Numbered from the stretch's first letter, positions 1 through 7,302 are shown. The stretch: 9,438 nucleotides of DNA from Clostridia bacterium (GCA_030592085.1 JAUUZV010000088.1:1-9438), one strand, 5' to 3'. Notes: generated by a model not told the origin, from the letters alone. Numbers and translations: made by a program.

Positions 1-31
1 AATTTCTATATATTTAGAAAGGGGAAACAAT

Positions 32-1186
32 ATGCTACAATTTGACGTTGAAATGGAACAATTTGCGCAAATTAAAGTAGTTGGTGTCGGCGGTGGTGGA
101 AACAACGCTGTCAATAGAATGATTATGTCAGGTTTACGAGGTGTTGAATTTATTGCAATCAATACTGATAAACAGGCATTGTTTATGTCAAAAGCTACAA
201 CAAAAATACAAATCGGTGAAAAACTGACTAAAGGACTGGGCGCAGGTTCAGTTCCAGATATAGGAGAACGTAGTGCAGAAGAAAGCAAAGATGAAATTGC
301 TGCAAACTTAAAGGGAGCAGACATGGTCTTTGTTACTGCAGGAATGGGAGGAGGCACTGGAACTGGTGCTGTTCCTATTATTACTCAGATAGCAAGAGAA
401 ATGGGAATTCTTACAGTTTGTGTTGTTACTAAACCTTTTACGTTTGAAGGGAAAAAGAGAAGTGATAATGCAAAAGTAGGTATTGAAAAATTACAAGATA
501 CTGTTGATACATTAATTATTATTCCAAATGATCGTTTACTTGAAATTGCTGATAAAAAAGCTTCTATTGTGGAAGCATTTAATATTGCAGATGATGTATT
601 ACGATTAGGAGTACAAAGTATCTCAGATTTAATTGCTATACCTGGATTAATTAATCTTGATTTTGCTGATGTAAAAACAGTTATGATTGGTGCTGGTCTT
701 GCACATATGGGTATTGGACGAGCAACAGGAGATGACCGTTGTGAACAAGCGGCAAGACAAGCAATACAAAGTCCATTATTAGAAACTTCAATTGATGGAG
801 CAAAAAAAGTACTTATTAATATAACTGGTGGTTCTGATTTAGGATTATTAGAAATTGATAGTGCAGCAAACATGGTATATAAAGCATCAGATTCTAATGC
901 TAATATAATATGGGGTGCAGCTATTGATGAAAATATGGGTGACGAGGTAATGGTCACGGTTATCGCCACAGGGTTTGATGGTGTTAGACCACCTAAAATA
1001 TCAAAAACTATCGCGGAAATATCTAAGAATGAAAACAATGAAAATAGTGAAGTAGATGAAGAGCAAGTATCTAATGACGAATTACCTACTGATGAAGAAT
1101 TAAGTGAAACACCTGATGTAGAAATTGATGATGATGACGATGATGATTTAGGAATAAGTATTCCTAAATTCCTACGAAAGCTATAA
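32..1186 (+). CDS. ftsZ: Cell division protein FtsZ
   Basis: Tubulin-like GTPase that polymerises at mid-cell into the Z ring and recruits the divisome. In the 384-residue protein I see the glycine-rich nucleotide loop GVGGGGNNAVNRM (residues 18-30), the tubulin signature GGGTGTG (107-113), and the T7 catalytic loop NLDFADV (208-214) with Asp210 and Asp213. An acidic, low-complexity linker (about 332-372) ends in seven Asp, followed by the conserved C-terminal peptide IPKFLRKL, the docking site for FtsA/SepF/ZapA-type partners. Length is normal. The ATG at 32 sits 7 nt after AAAGGGG, and the N-terminus MLQFD resembles Firmicutes FtsZ, so it is preferred over the internal ATG at 53. ftsA, the usual upstream neighbour, is not in the window. 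The gene ends 12 nt before the likely nrdR start, with only the ribosome binding site between them, implying co-transcription. Confidence 0.98.
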   Translation: MLQFDVEMEQFAQIKVVGVGGGGNNAVNRMIMSGLRGVEFIAINTDKQALFMSKATTKIQIGEKLTKGLGAGSVPDIGERSAEESKDEIAANLKGADMVFVTAGMGGGTGTGAVPIITQIAREMGILTVCVVTKPFTFEGKKRSDNAKVGIEKLQDTVDTLIIIPNDRLLEIADKKASIVEAFNIADDVLRLGVQSISDLIAIPGLINLDFADVKTVMIGAGLAHMGIGRATGDDRCEQAARQAIQSPLLETSIDGAKKVLINITGGSDLGLLEIDSAANMVYKASDSNANIIWGAAIDENMGDEVMVTVIATGFDGVRPPKISKTIAEISKNENNENSEVDEEQVSNDELPTDEELSETPDVEIDDDDDDDLGISIPKFLRKL

Positions 1187-1198
1187 AAGGAGTAAATG

Positions 1199-1654
1199 AT
1201 GAAATGTCCATATTGTGGATTTGAAGAAGATAAAGTAATTGATTCTAGACCAACTGAAGAAGGTTATGCCATCAGAAGAAGGCGAGAATGTATTCACTGT
1301 CTAAAAAGATTTACTACGTATGAAAACATTGAAAGAAAACCTTTGATGGTTATTAAGAGAGACCGCTCAAGACAAGTTTTTGATTCATCTAAATTATTAA
1401 ATAGATTATTAATTGCATGTGCAAAGAGACCTATTCCTATTGCTATATTAGAACAGATAGTAGAAGAAGTTGAAAATTCATTTTTAAAAGATCATCTCAG
1501 AGAAATTACCTCGACAGCTATTGGTGATATGGTATTAGCAAAATTAAAAGAGATTGACGATGTTGCTTATGTTAGATTTGCTTCAGTTTATAGGGATTTT
1601 GACGATGTAGATACTTTTGTAAAAGAGATTAAAAATTTAAAGAAACTTAGGTAA
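1199..1654 (+). CDS. nrdR: Transcriptional repressor NrdR
   Basis: Zinc-ribbon/ATP-cone repressor of ribonucleotide reductase genes; it senses ATP/dATP and binds NrdR boxes. The zinc ribbon is complete: Cys3, Cys6, Cys31 and Cys34 in CPYC and CIHC, with the basic stretch AIRRRREC before the second pair. The ATP-cone domain follows from about residue 49 (VIKRDRSRQVF) and the conserved YVRFASVYRDF lies near the C-terminus. Two ATGs are adjacent (1196 and 1199). I chose 1199 because it lies 6 nt after AAAAGGAG rather than 3, and because NrdR proteins characteristically begin M-[KR/H]-C-P; this gives 151 residues, the usual size. It lies directly downstream of ftsZ. No NrdR box is visible in the window, so its targets are elsewhere. 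Confidence 0.96.
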   Translation: MKCPYCGFEEDKVIDSRPTEEGYAIRRRRECIHCLKRFTTYENIERKPLMVIKRDRSRQVFDSSKLLNRLLIACAKRPIPIAILEQIVEEVENSFLKDHLREITSTAIGDMVLAKLKEIDDVAYVRFASVYRDFDDVDTFVKEIKNLKKLR

Positions 1655-1659
1655 CATTA

Positions 1660-2748
1660 ATGAATCATTTAACATCAAAAGAACGATTATTAAATACAAT
1701 TACAGGAAAAGAGATAGACCATTTAGCATGGTCTCCCTTTTTAGCTTATTTTTGGGATTTTCAACCTGAAGAAATTAGAAAAAAAGGAATGATTTCATTT
1801 TATAAGGAAATAGGTGCTGATCCAATGCTTCGTGGTTGCTGTACTTTAATTATAAATGATTTTGTGGGTACAGAAATTAACGAAACCACTAAAAATGGTG
1901 AAAGAATGATAGTATATAACACACCTTTTGGTGAATTATCCTTTCATTATGTATATGCTAAAGAGAGTAATACATGGTTTTTAACAAAACATCCAATATC
2001 AACTAAAGAAGATTTCCAGCTTTTAATTAAACTATATAGTACTTTAACTATCCATAAAAATTTTACTAAATACGAGAATTTAAAAAAAGTAGTAAAAGAT
2101 GAAGCATTACTTATCCCAATTATTGGAAGTGAAATGAAAAGTAGTTTTCAAGCACTTTTAGAGAGATGGGTGGGAACGGTTGAATTGAATTATGCTTTAT
2201 ATGATTATGAAGAGATTGTATTAGAATTGTTACATGTGATGCGAGAAAAATCAAAACAAGCGGTTAATATTGCTAGTGAATGTGATGCTAAAGCTTTTCT
2301 TTTTTGGGAAGATAGTTCTACTACTAATATTAGTCCATCACAATTTGAAGATTATATTCTACCAGAAATAAATAATTGGGCAGATATATTACATGAAAAA
2401 AATAAACTTCTAGTCCACCATGCTTGTGGATCACTTAAAGGTTTATTACCGCTTATCTCCACATCAAAAATAGATGTGCTTGAATCAGTTTCACCACCTC
2501 CAACTGGAAATGTATTTGCAAGTGAAGTTAGAGAAGCACTACCAGACCATATGTCAGTAATTGGTGGTATTGATGCTGTCGTATTACAAACTTATTCCAT
2601 TAATGATTTGAAGGAATACGTAAAAAATATTATAATGGATACAAAAAGACACAGATTTGTTTTAGCAAATTCTGATTCTTGTCCACCTGGAGTAGAGATA
2701 GAGAAGTTCAAAATGATATCAAAATTAGTTAAGGAGTTAACATGCTAA
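1660..2748 (+). CDS. URO-D superfamily protein, MtaA/CmuA-like zinc methyltransferase
   Basis: A 362-residue member of the uroporphyrinogen decarboxylase fold family. The N-terminus (TSKERLLNTITGKEIDHLAW) is the usual opening of this family. The sequence contains His254-Ala-Cys256 (in LVHHACGSL) and a distal Cys341 (in ANSDSCPPGVE). This H-x-C...C arrangement is the zinc site of methylcobamide:thiol methyltransferases such as MtaA, MtbA and CmuA, and is not a feature of heme-pathway HemE. I therefore infer a zinc-dependent methyl transfer between a corrinoid protein and a thiol, or a related role, rather than heme synthesis; the substrate is unknown and no corrinoid protein gene is in the window. 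The ribosome binding site is weak (TAGG overlapping the nrdR stop). Its end overlaps the acetyltransferase start by 7 nt (ATGCTAA), so the two are translationally coupled. Confidence 0.82.
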   Translation: MNHLTSKERLLNTITGKEIDHLAWSPFLAYFWDFQPEEIRKKGMISFYKEIGADPMLRGCCTLIINDFVGTEINETTKNGERMIVYNTPFGELSFHYVYAKESNTWFLTKHPISTKEDFQLLIKLYSTLTIHKNFTKYENLKKVVKDEALLIPIIGSEMKSSFQALLERWVGTVELNYALYDYEEIVLELLHVMREKSKQAVNIASECDAKAFLFWEDSSTTNISPSQFEDYILPEINNWADILHEKNKLLVHHACGSLKGLLPLISTSKIDVLESVSPPPTGNVFASEVREALPDHMSVIGGIDAVVLQTYSINDLKEYVKNIIMDTKRHRFVLANSDSCPPGVEIEKFKMISKLVKELTC

Positions 2749-3245
2749 CGTTTGTAGAAACTAAAAAAAAGCATATAAAAGAACTGACTAGAATCTACAA
2801 TTATTATATTGAGCATTCAACTTCTACTTTTCATAAAGAAAAATTTAATAAAAAACAATTTAAAAGATTAGTTTATTTTGATGATATTTTATATGGTACT
2901 TTTACAATTTTCTTTGAAGATAAAATAATTGGTTACTGTATGATATCTCCTTTTAATTTTAGAGAAGCATATAGGGCAACTGTATTTGTAGCTGTTTATC
3001 TAAAAGAAGAATTTACAGGAAAAGGGTATGGAGAAAAAGCTTTGCAATTTTTAGAAAAACGAGCACTAGGATTACCGATTCGCTCATTACTTGCCTTAAT
3101 ATGTTTAGAAAATGAAGGTTCAGTGAAACTATTTGAAAAATGTGGATATAATAGAGTGGGAGTTATTAAAAAAGCAGGTGTAAAATTTAACAGATTATTA
3201 GATGTGGTCTATTATCAGAAAGTAATCAGACCAAATTTCTTATAA
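2742..3245 (+). CDS. GNAT family N-acetyltransferase, phosphinothricin acetyltransferase-like
   Basis: A 167-residue acetyl-CoA-dependent N-acetyltransferase of the PAT/Bar subgroup. The N-terminal RIYNYYIEHSTSTF matches the characteristic start of PAT-like enzymes. The acetyl-CoA pyrophosphate loop is FTGKGYGEKAL (about residues 91-101), with Thr where Gln or Arg is usual, and NEGSVKLFEKCGY (about 124-136) is the conserved GNAT motif B. PAT-like proteins acetylate small amino compounds such as methionine sulfoximine or phosphinothricin-type glutamate analogues; the real substrate cannot be read from the sequence. The ATG lies 5 nt after AAGGAG and overlaps the end of the preceding methyltransferase-like gene, so the pair is probably made together. 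A 12-nt gap separates it from asnS. Confidence 0.88.
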   Translation: MLTFVETKKKHIKELTRIYNYYIEHSTSTFHKEKFNKKQFKRLVYFDDILYGTFTIFFEDKIIGYCMISPFNFREAYRATVFVAVYLKEEFTGKGYGEKALQFLEKRALGLPIRSLLALICLENEGSVKLFEKCGYNRVGVIKKAGVKFNRLLDVVYYQKVIRPNFL

Positions 3246-3257
3246 CGAGGGGGAAAA

Positions 3258-4649
3258 ATGGAAGTTACAGTAAAACAGTTATATAAAGAATATAAGTTAT
3301 ATGAAGGACAACTGGTTACCATTAAAGGATGGGTTAGAAGTAACCGTAATTCTAAATTCTTTGGGTTTCTTGAAATAAATGACGGAACGTTTTTTAGTAA
3401 TGTTCAAGTTGTTTATGAAGAAGAAAAATTAGGTAATTTTGATAGTCTTTTAAGATGTACTATTGGATCTGCATTAATTATTAAAGGAACACTTGAATTA
3501 ACACAGAATGCAAAACAAGCATTTGAGATTAAAGCTACAAAAGTAATAATAGAAGGAAATGCTGATGCTGATTTTCCATTACAGAAAAAGAGGCATACTT
3601 TTGAATATCTAAGAACTATTGCTCATTTGCGCCCTAGAACTAATACTTTTTCAGCTGTATTTAGAGTACGCTCATTACTAGCTCATGCGATTCACAGTTT
3701 TTTCCAAGATAATAATTTTGTATATGTTCACACACCAATCGTTACAGGAAGTGATTGTGAAGGAGCAGGTGAAATGTTCAGAGTAACAACTCTTGATAGT
3801 TTACACCCACCTCTTAATGATGCTAAACAAGTTGATTATACAAAAGATTTCTTTGGTAAAGAAACGAATTTAACCGTGAGTGGCCAATTAGCAGTTGAAA
3901 CATATTGTATGGCTTTTAAAAACGTATATACTTTTGGGCCAACCTTTAGAGCTGAAAATTCAAATACAGCAAGACATGCATCTGAGTTTTGGATGATTGA
4001 ACCTGAAATGGCATTTTGTAATTTAAAACAAAGTATGAAAATTGCTGAAAAGATGATGAAATACATTATTAATTACGTAATGGAAAAAGCACCTGAGGAA
4101 ATGGAGTTTTTTAATAAATTTATTGAAAAAGGATTATTTGATAAATTACGTGTTGTTACTTCAAGTTAATTTGAACATGTGACATATACTGATGCTATTG
4201 ACATCTTATCTAAGAGTGATAGTTCTTTTGAAAATAAAGTATCATGGGGAGTTGATTTACAAACTGAACATGAACGCTTTTTAACAGAGCAGTATTTTAA
4301 AAAACCTGTTTTTGTTACGGATTATCCTAAAGATATTAAAGCTTTTTATATGAGAATGAATGAAGACAAAAAGACTGTGGCTGCAATGGATTTATTAGTT
4401 CCAGGAGTTGGTGAAATCATTGGGGGTTCACAACGTGAAGAACGATATGATTTATTAGTTAATAGAATCCAAGCAATGGGAATGAATATTGATGACTATT
4501 GGTGGTATCTTGATTTAAGAAAATATGGGACAAATAAACATGCTGGATTTGGGTTAGGATTCGAGCGAGCGTTAATGTACTTAACAGGTATGGCTAACAT
4601 AAGAGATGTGATTCCATTTCCAAGAGTTCCAAAACATGCAGAATTTTAG
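3258..4649 (+). pseudogene. asnS: Asparaginyl-tRNA synthetase AsnRS, interrupted by an in-frame TAA
   Basis: Class II synthetase that charges tRNA-Asn. The frame spans 463 residue positions, the normal size of the longer AsnRS type. It has an N-terminal OB-fold anticodon-binding domain (about 1-105; VTIKGWVRSNR, FLEINDG), motif 2 FRAENSNTARHASEFW (230-245), IIGGSQREERY (about 387-397) and motif 3 GFGLGFER (about 430-437). Codon 304 (4167-4169) is TAA; the same frame continues with FEHVTYTDAIDIL, exactly the expected protein, with no indel. The upstream piece (303 residues) lacks motif 3 and the downstream piece lacks motif 2, so neither should work alone. The next in-frame start candidate is GTG at 4179 with no Shine-Dalgarno sequence. 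The main ATG at 3258 has a strong GAGGGGG site. No T-box leader is present. Identity is certain; whether it is truly broken is not, and a base error (GAA to TAA) is a plausible alternative. Confidence 0.88.
4167..4169 (+). other. In-frame premature stop codon (TAA) in asnS
   Basis: The TAA follows TCA AGT (Ser-Ser) and precedes TTT GAA CAT GTG (Phe-Glu-His-Val). AsnRS proteins usually have an acidic or lysine residue here (S-[D/E/K]-F/...-VTYTEA), so one G-to-T or A-to-T change from GAA or AAA would explain it. TAA followed by T is an efficient termination context. TAA also ends other genes here (ftsZ, nrdR, mreB), so it is not reassigned. Confidence 0.9.
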
Positions 4650-4657
4650 GAGGCATT

Positions 4658-4978
4658 ATGAATAATGAAAATACTAATTTAGATGGAAATATTGAAGTTT
4701 CTGAAAGTGTAATTATTACATTTGTTGAAAAAGTTGTTTCAGAAATTAAAGGCATTTCCATAAGTAAAAAGAAAAAATCTATTAAAGTTACAACCGTTGA
4801 AGGTGGTAAAAAAATTGATTGTTTCTTAGAAGTTAATTATGGCGTTATTATTCCAGAAGTAGTAAAAACTTTACAAAGCGAAGCTAAAAAGACTATTAAG
4901 TTAATGACGGGTGTTATTATTACTGAATTTAATGTGGTTATTGATAGTCTCAATATTGATACATTATTGGAAAAATAA
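4658..4978 (+). CDS. Asp23/Gls24 family envelope-stress protein
   Basis: A 106-residue acidic/basic soluble protein with the Asp23/Gls24 pattern: an N-terminal GNIEVSESVIITFVEKVVSEIKG helix region, then ISISKKKKSIKV, and a beta-strand/helix unit VNYGVIIPEVVKTLQ leading to ITEFNVVIDSLNI. Members are abundant Firmicutes proteins, some membrane-associated and linked to envelope or alkaline stress; their exact biochemical role is unsettled. It has a perfect AGGAGG at 4648-4653, overlapping the asnS stop codon and 4 nt before the ATG, so it should be well translated even if asnS translation stops early. The start of the flippase-like membrane protein follows after 3 nt, which suggests a coupled membrane-related role. 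Confidence 0.85.
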   Translation: MNNENTNLDGNIEVSESVIITFVEKVVSEIKGISISKKKKSIKVTTVEGGKKIDCFLEVNYGVIIPEVVKTLQSEAKKTIKLMTGVIITEFNVVIDSLNIDTLLEK

Positions 4979-4981
4979 TTT

Positions 4982-6016
4982 ATGAAAAAAATGTGGGTTA
5001 ATTCATTAATAGTTGTAGCCATGGGTGTTATGTTTGTCATACTTATCTTTTTTACTGATGGTATTAATCAATTGATTAACTTAATTAAAGATATTAATTA
5101 TTTTTGGATGGCTATTGCACTTGTGTTTATGTTTTTTTATTGGAGTGCAGGTGCAATTGCACTGGCATTTTTAAAAAAGGGTATTTTAGAAAAATCCCAT
5201 AAACCTAAACATACTTTTAAAACACTAATGATAGGACAATTTTTTGCAGCTATTACTCCTTTTTCTACAGGTGGACAACCTGCGCAAATATATTTTATGA
5301 GTAAACAAAATATTGATGCTGGTAAAGCAACTAGTATTATTATTATTAAATCTGTTTTGTACGCTACGTCAATGCTAATTATTTCTTTTGTCTTTTTCTT
5401 TATAAAAAAGAATGTATTGGTAACTCAAATTCCAAACTTTGTTTTATTATTTATTATAGGAACAATTGCAAATATTTTATTAATTTCCATGTATTTTCTG
5501 TTTTTACTTAATCGTGATGTTAGTGAGAAAGTTATTGTTCTTTTCTTAAAAGTAATTTCATTTTTTAAGAAAAAAGATGTGAACTATGTACAACGCCAGT
5601 TTGATAAAATTAAAGACTCACTAATTAGTTTTCAAGATGGTTTCAGAGTCCTTATAAAAAGAAAAGGATTTCTAATATTGGCTTACCTTAGTCAATTGCT
5701 ACAGCATTTAGCAATTTTTTGTGTGCCCGTATTCTTAATAAGATCTATTGAAGGAACTTTTCCAAATCCTTTCAGTGTTATTGCTGCAACAGGGTTATTA
5801 ATGATGATAACAGCACTAGTTCCAACCCCAGGTACAACAGGTGGTGCTGAAGGTTTAGGAGTATACTTCTTTGGTAGTTTCTATGTAAATTCACCTATTT
5901 TATCCGTTATTTTAATCTGGCGAATGATTACATACTATTCAACAATTTTATTTGGTGGGATATTTTGTCTAATTAATCAAGGCAAAGTTTTTGGTGATAT
6001 TGATAGTGAATTATAA
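4982..6016 (+). CDS. Flippase-like integral membrane protein, LPG_synthase_TM family
   Basis: A 344-residue polytopic membrane protein of the lysylphosphatidylglycerol synthase transmembrane/YbhN family. Hydrophobic segments lie at about residues 5-24, 40-64, 118-141, 151-176, 231-254, 264-281 and 305-331. Two glycine/proline-rich signatures mark the family: ITPFSTGGQP (91-100) and PTPGTTGGAEG (281-291). In MprF the homologous domain flips aminoacylated phospholipid. The soluble C-terminal aminoacyltransferase domain of MprF is absent here, so this is a stand-alone translocase-like protein whose lipid is unknown. The ribosome binding site is weak (GGA about 10 nt upstream) and the start is 3 nt after the Asp23-like stop, so translation probably depends on coupling. 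The 3' end overlaps the start of the DUF1638 gene. Confidence 0.87.
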   Translation: MKKMWVNSLIVVAMGVMFVILIFFTDGINQLINLIKDINYFWMAIALVFMFFYWSAGAIALAFLKKGILEKSHKPKHTFKTLMIGQFFAAITPFSTGGQPAQIYFMSKQNIDAGKATSIIIIKSVLYATSMLIISFVFFFIKKNVLVTQIPNFVLLFIIGTIANILLISMYFLFLLNRDVSEKVIVLFLKVISFFKKKDVNYVQRQFDKIKDSLISFQDGFRVLIKRKGFLILAYLSQLLQHLAIFCVPVFLIRSIEGTFPNPFSVIAATGLLMMITALVPTPGTTGGAEGLGVYFFGSFYVNSPILSVILIWRMITYYSTILFGGIFCLINQGKVFGDIDSEL

Positions 6017-6722
6017 AGTAATTAGTTGTGAAGTTCTTAAAAATGAACTAACTTACCTGATTAATAAACATAATCTTGATTTAGATATTTCATATACAAA
6101 AAAATCAGCTCATGTTAAACCTGAACAACTACATGAAGAAATACAAAACTTAATAAATGAGTCTCAAAATTATGAATATATTTTACTTGGGTTTGGTTTG
6201 TGTGGAAATGCACTCAAAGGATTAAAATCAAACAATAGTCAACTAGTAGTTCCAAGAGCACATGATTGTTGTACTTTGTTTTTAGGTTCAACAAACAAAT
6301 TTAATGAACTTTTTAGTGAAAATTTAAGTATACCTTGGGGATCGTGTGGATATTCACGAATTGGAGAAGAGTACTTAAGAGAAGATGTTTCATTAGGTGT
6401 TATGCAAGAAATGGAAGAATTAATAAAAATATATGGTGAGGAAAATGCTGAATATATTTATAAGACACTTCATCCTGATCATAATAATAACGATGTATAT
6501 TTCATAAAAATTAATGAAACACATGACGATGTTGTTTATAAGCAATTTATTACTTCAATGAAAGATAATAATAAAAAGGTAACTGTAAAACAAGGAAGTT
6601 TAACATTATTAGAAAAACTACTAACAGGACAGTGGGATGAGCAATTTTTACTTATAAACAAACAAGCTTCCATTGGAGCAATTTATGATAAAGAACAAGT
6701 TATGTATTGTAAAAATTTGTAA
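6006..6722 (+). CDS. DUF1638 domain protein
   Basis: A 238-residue protein of the DUF1638 family, function unestablished. I see the two family signatures: GFGLCGNALKGL (62-73) and VPRAHDCCTLFLGS (82-95), plus a C-terminal GQWDEQFLLI. Conserved Cys8, Cys66, His86 and Cys88, with extra Cys89 and Cys114, could bind a metal or cofactor; that is inference. Family members are often found near corrinoid-dependent methyltransferase genes in anaerobes, as I recall from other genomes. The frame is open from TTG 5991, but I chose GTG 6006: it gives MNYKVISCEVLKNEL, which matches the usual DUF1638 N-terminus, and lies 7 nt after GGTGAT. It overlaps the membrane protein stop by 11 nt. A 28-nt gap then separates it from maf. 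Confidence 0.82.
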   Translation: MNYKVISCEVLKNELTYLINKHNLDLDISYTKKSAHVKPEQLHEEIQNLINESQNYEYILLGFGLCGNALKGLKSNNSQLVVPRAHDCCTLFLGSTNKFNELFSENLSIPWGSCGYSRIGEEYLREDVSLGVMQEMEELIKIYGEENAEYIYKTLHPDHNNNDVYFIKINETHDDVVYKQFITSMKDNNKKVTVKQGSLTLLEKLLTGQWDEQFLLINKQASIGAIYDKEQVMYCKNL

Positions 6723-6739
6723 ATTAATATAAAATATAG

Positions 6740-6752
6740 AAGGAGATATTTT
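6740..6752 (+). repeat. Repeat copy 1: AAGGAGATATTTT at the maf ribosome binding site
   Basis: This 13-mer contains the maf Shine-Dalgarno sequence and runs into its TTG start. An identical 13-mer at 7320-7332 contains the radC Shine-Dalgarno sequence. The segment 7301-7312 is the exact reverse complement of the first 12 nt of both copies. Confidence 0.85.
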
Positions 6753-7302
6753 GGAGCATTTAATATTGGCTTCTGGTTCACCTAGAAGACAAGAACTTTT
6801 GAATAAACTGCACATTCCCTTTTCGATTGTTATACCATCAGTTGATGAAATACCATTTGTTGGAGAAAATTACCTAGACTATGTAAAACGAATGGCTAAA
6901 AACAAAGCTAATGCTGTAAAGAAACAGTATCCAGGACACCTAGTTATTGGTGCGGATACTATTGTATATAATGGAAGAATATTAGGTAAACCTGCTAATA
7001 AAGAGCAAGCATACGATATGCTTTCACAATTACAAGGGAAAACTCATAGTGTACTAACAGGTGTAACTATGGGTATTAATAGTATGGAAACTTTTGTAGT
7101 GAAAACTTTGGTTACTTTTTATACCATCAGTAAAAAAGAAATGTTGGATTATGTAGATAGTGAAGAACCTTATGACAAAGCAGGAGGATATGCTATTCAA
7201 GGTGAAGCAGGGAAATTTATTAAATCAATAAATGGTTGTTATTACAATGTAATGGGATTTCCTCTTTCAAAGATTAATGAGCAGTTAAAAAAATTAATTT
7301 AA
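6751..7302 (+). CDS. maf: Maf family nucleotide pyrophosphatase
   Basis: Septum-associated Maf protein, a nucleoside triphosphate pyrophosphatase of the ITPase-like fold; YhdE-type members hydrolyse dTTP/UTP and modified pyrimidine nucleotides, and Maf overproduction inhibits septation in Bacillus. The 183-residue protein has ASGSPRR (7-13), the catalytic GADT (67-70, Asp69), GKPANKEQAYDML (79-91), HSVLTG (99-104) and DKAGGYAIQG (142-151). The end GCYYNVMGFPL (162-172) fits the family's GxYxNVxGxPL. The start is TTG, 5 nt after AAGGAG, and the resulting MEHLILASGSPRR is the normal N-terminus. It heads the maf-radC-mreB-mreC order typical of Firmicutes. Confidence 0.96.
   Translation: MEHLILASGSPRRQELLNKLHIPFSIVIPSVDEIPFVGENYLDYVKRMAKNKANAVKKQYPGHLVIGADTIVYNGRILGKPANKEQAYDMLSQLQGKTHSVLTGVTMGINSMETFVVKTLVTFYTISKKEMLDYVDSEEPYDKAGGYAIQGEAGKFIKSINGCYYNVMGFPLSKINEQLKKLI

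Noticed and set aside
3..20. Small inverted repeat TTTCTA...TAGAAA before ftsZ
   Set aside because: Only 6 bp, mostly A-T, with a 6-nt loop; expected by chance in this base composition.
385..1038. Long minus-strand open frame inside ftsZ (217 codons)
   Set aside because: It lies wholly antisense to a certain ftsZ, matches no family I recognise, and has no convincing ribosome binding site; its length reflects the low stop frequency opposite AT-rich coding DNA.
3246..3257. T-box leader for asnS
   Set aside because: T-boxes are common before asnS in Firmicutes, but only 12 nt separate the acetyltransferase gene from asnS, so there is no room for one.
4179..4649. The downstream half of asnS as a separate gene starting at GTG
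   Set aside because: It lacks the anticodon-binding domain and motif 2, has no Shine-Dalgarno sequence, and is in the same frame as the upstream half with no missing residues; it is better read as the rest of asnS.
3836..5040. Short minus-strand frames opposite asnS and the Asp23-like gene
   Set aside because: Antisense shadows with no start signals or recognisable motifs.
6707..6735. Possible promoter before maf (TTGTAA, 17 nt, TAAAAT)
   Set aside because: The implied start near 6742 falls inside the maf ribosome binding site, leaving no usable leader; in AT-rich DNA such matches are common.
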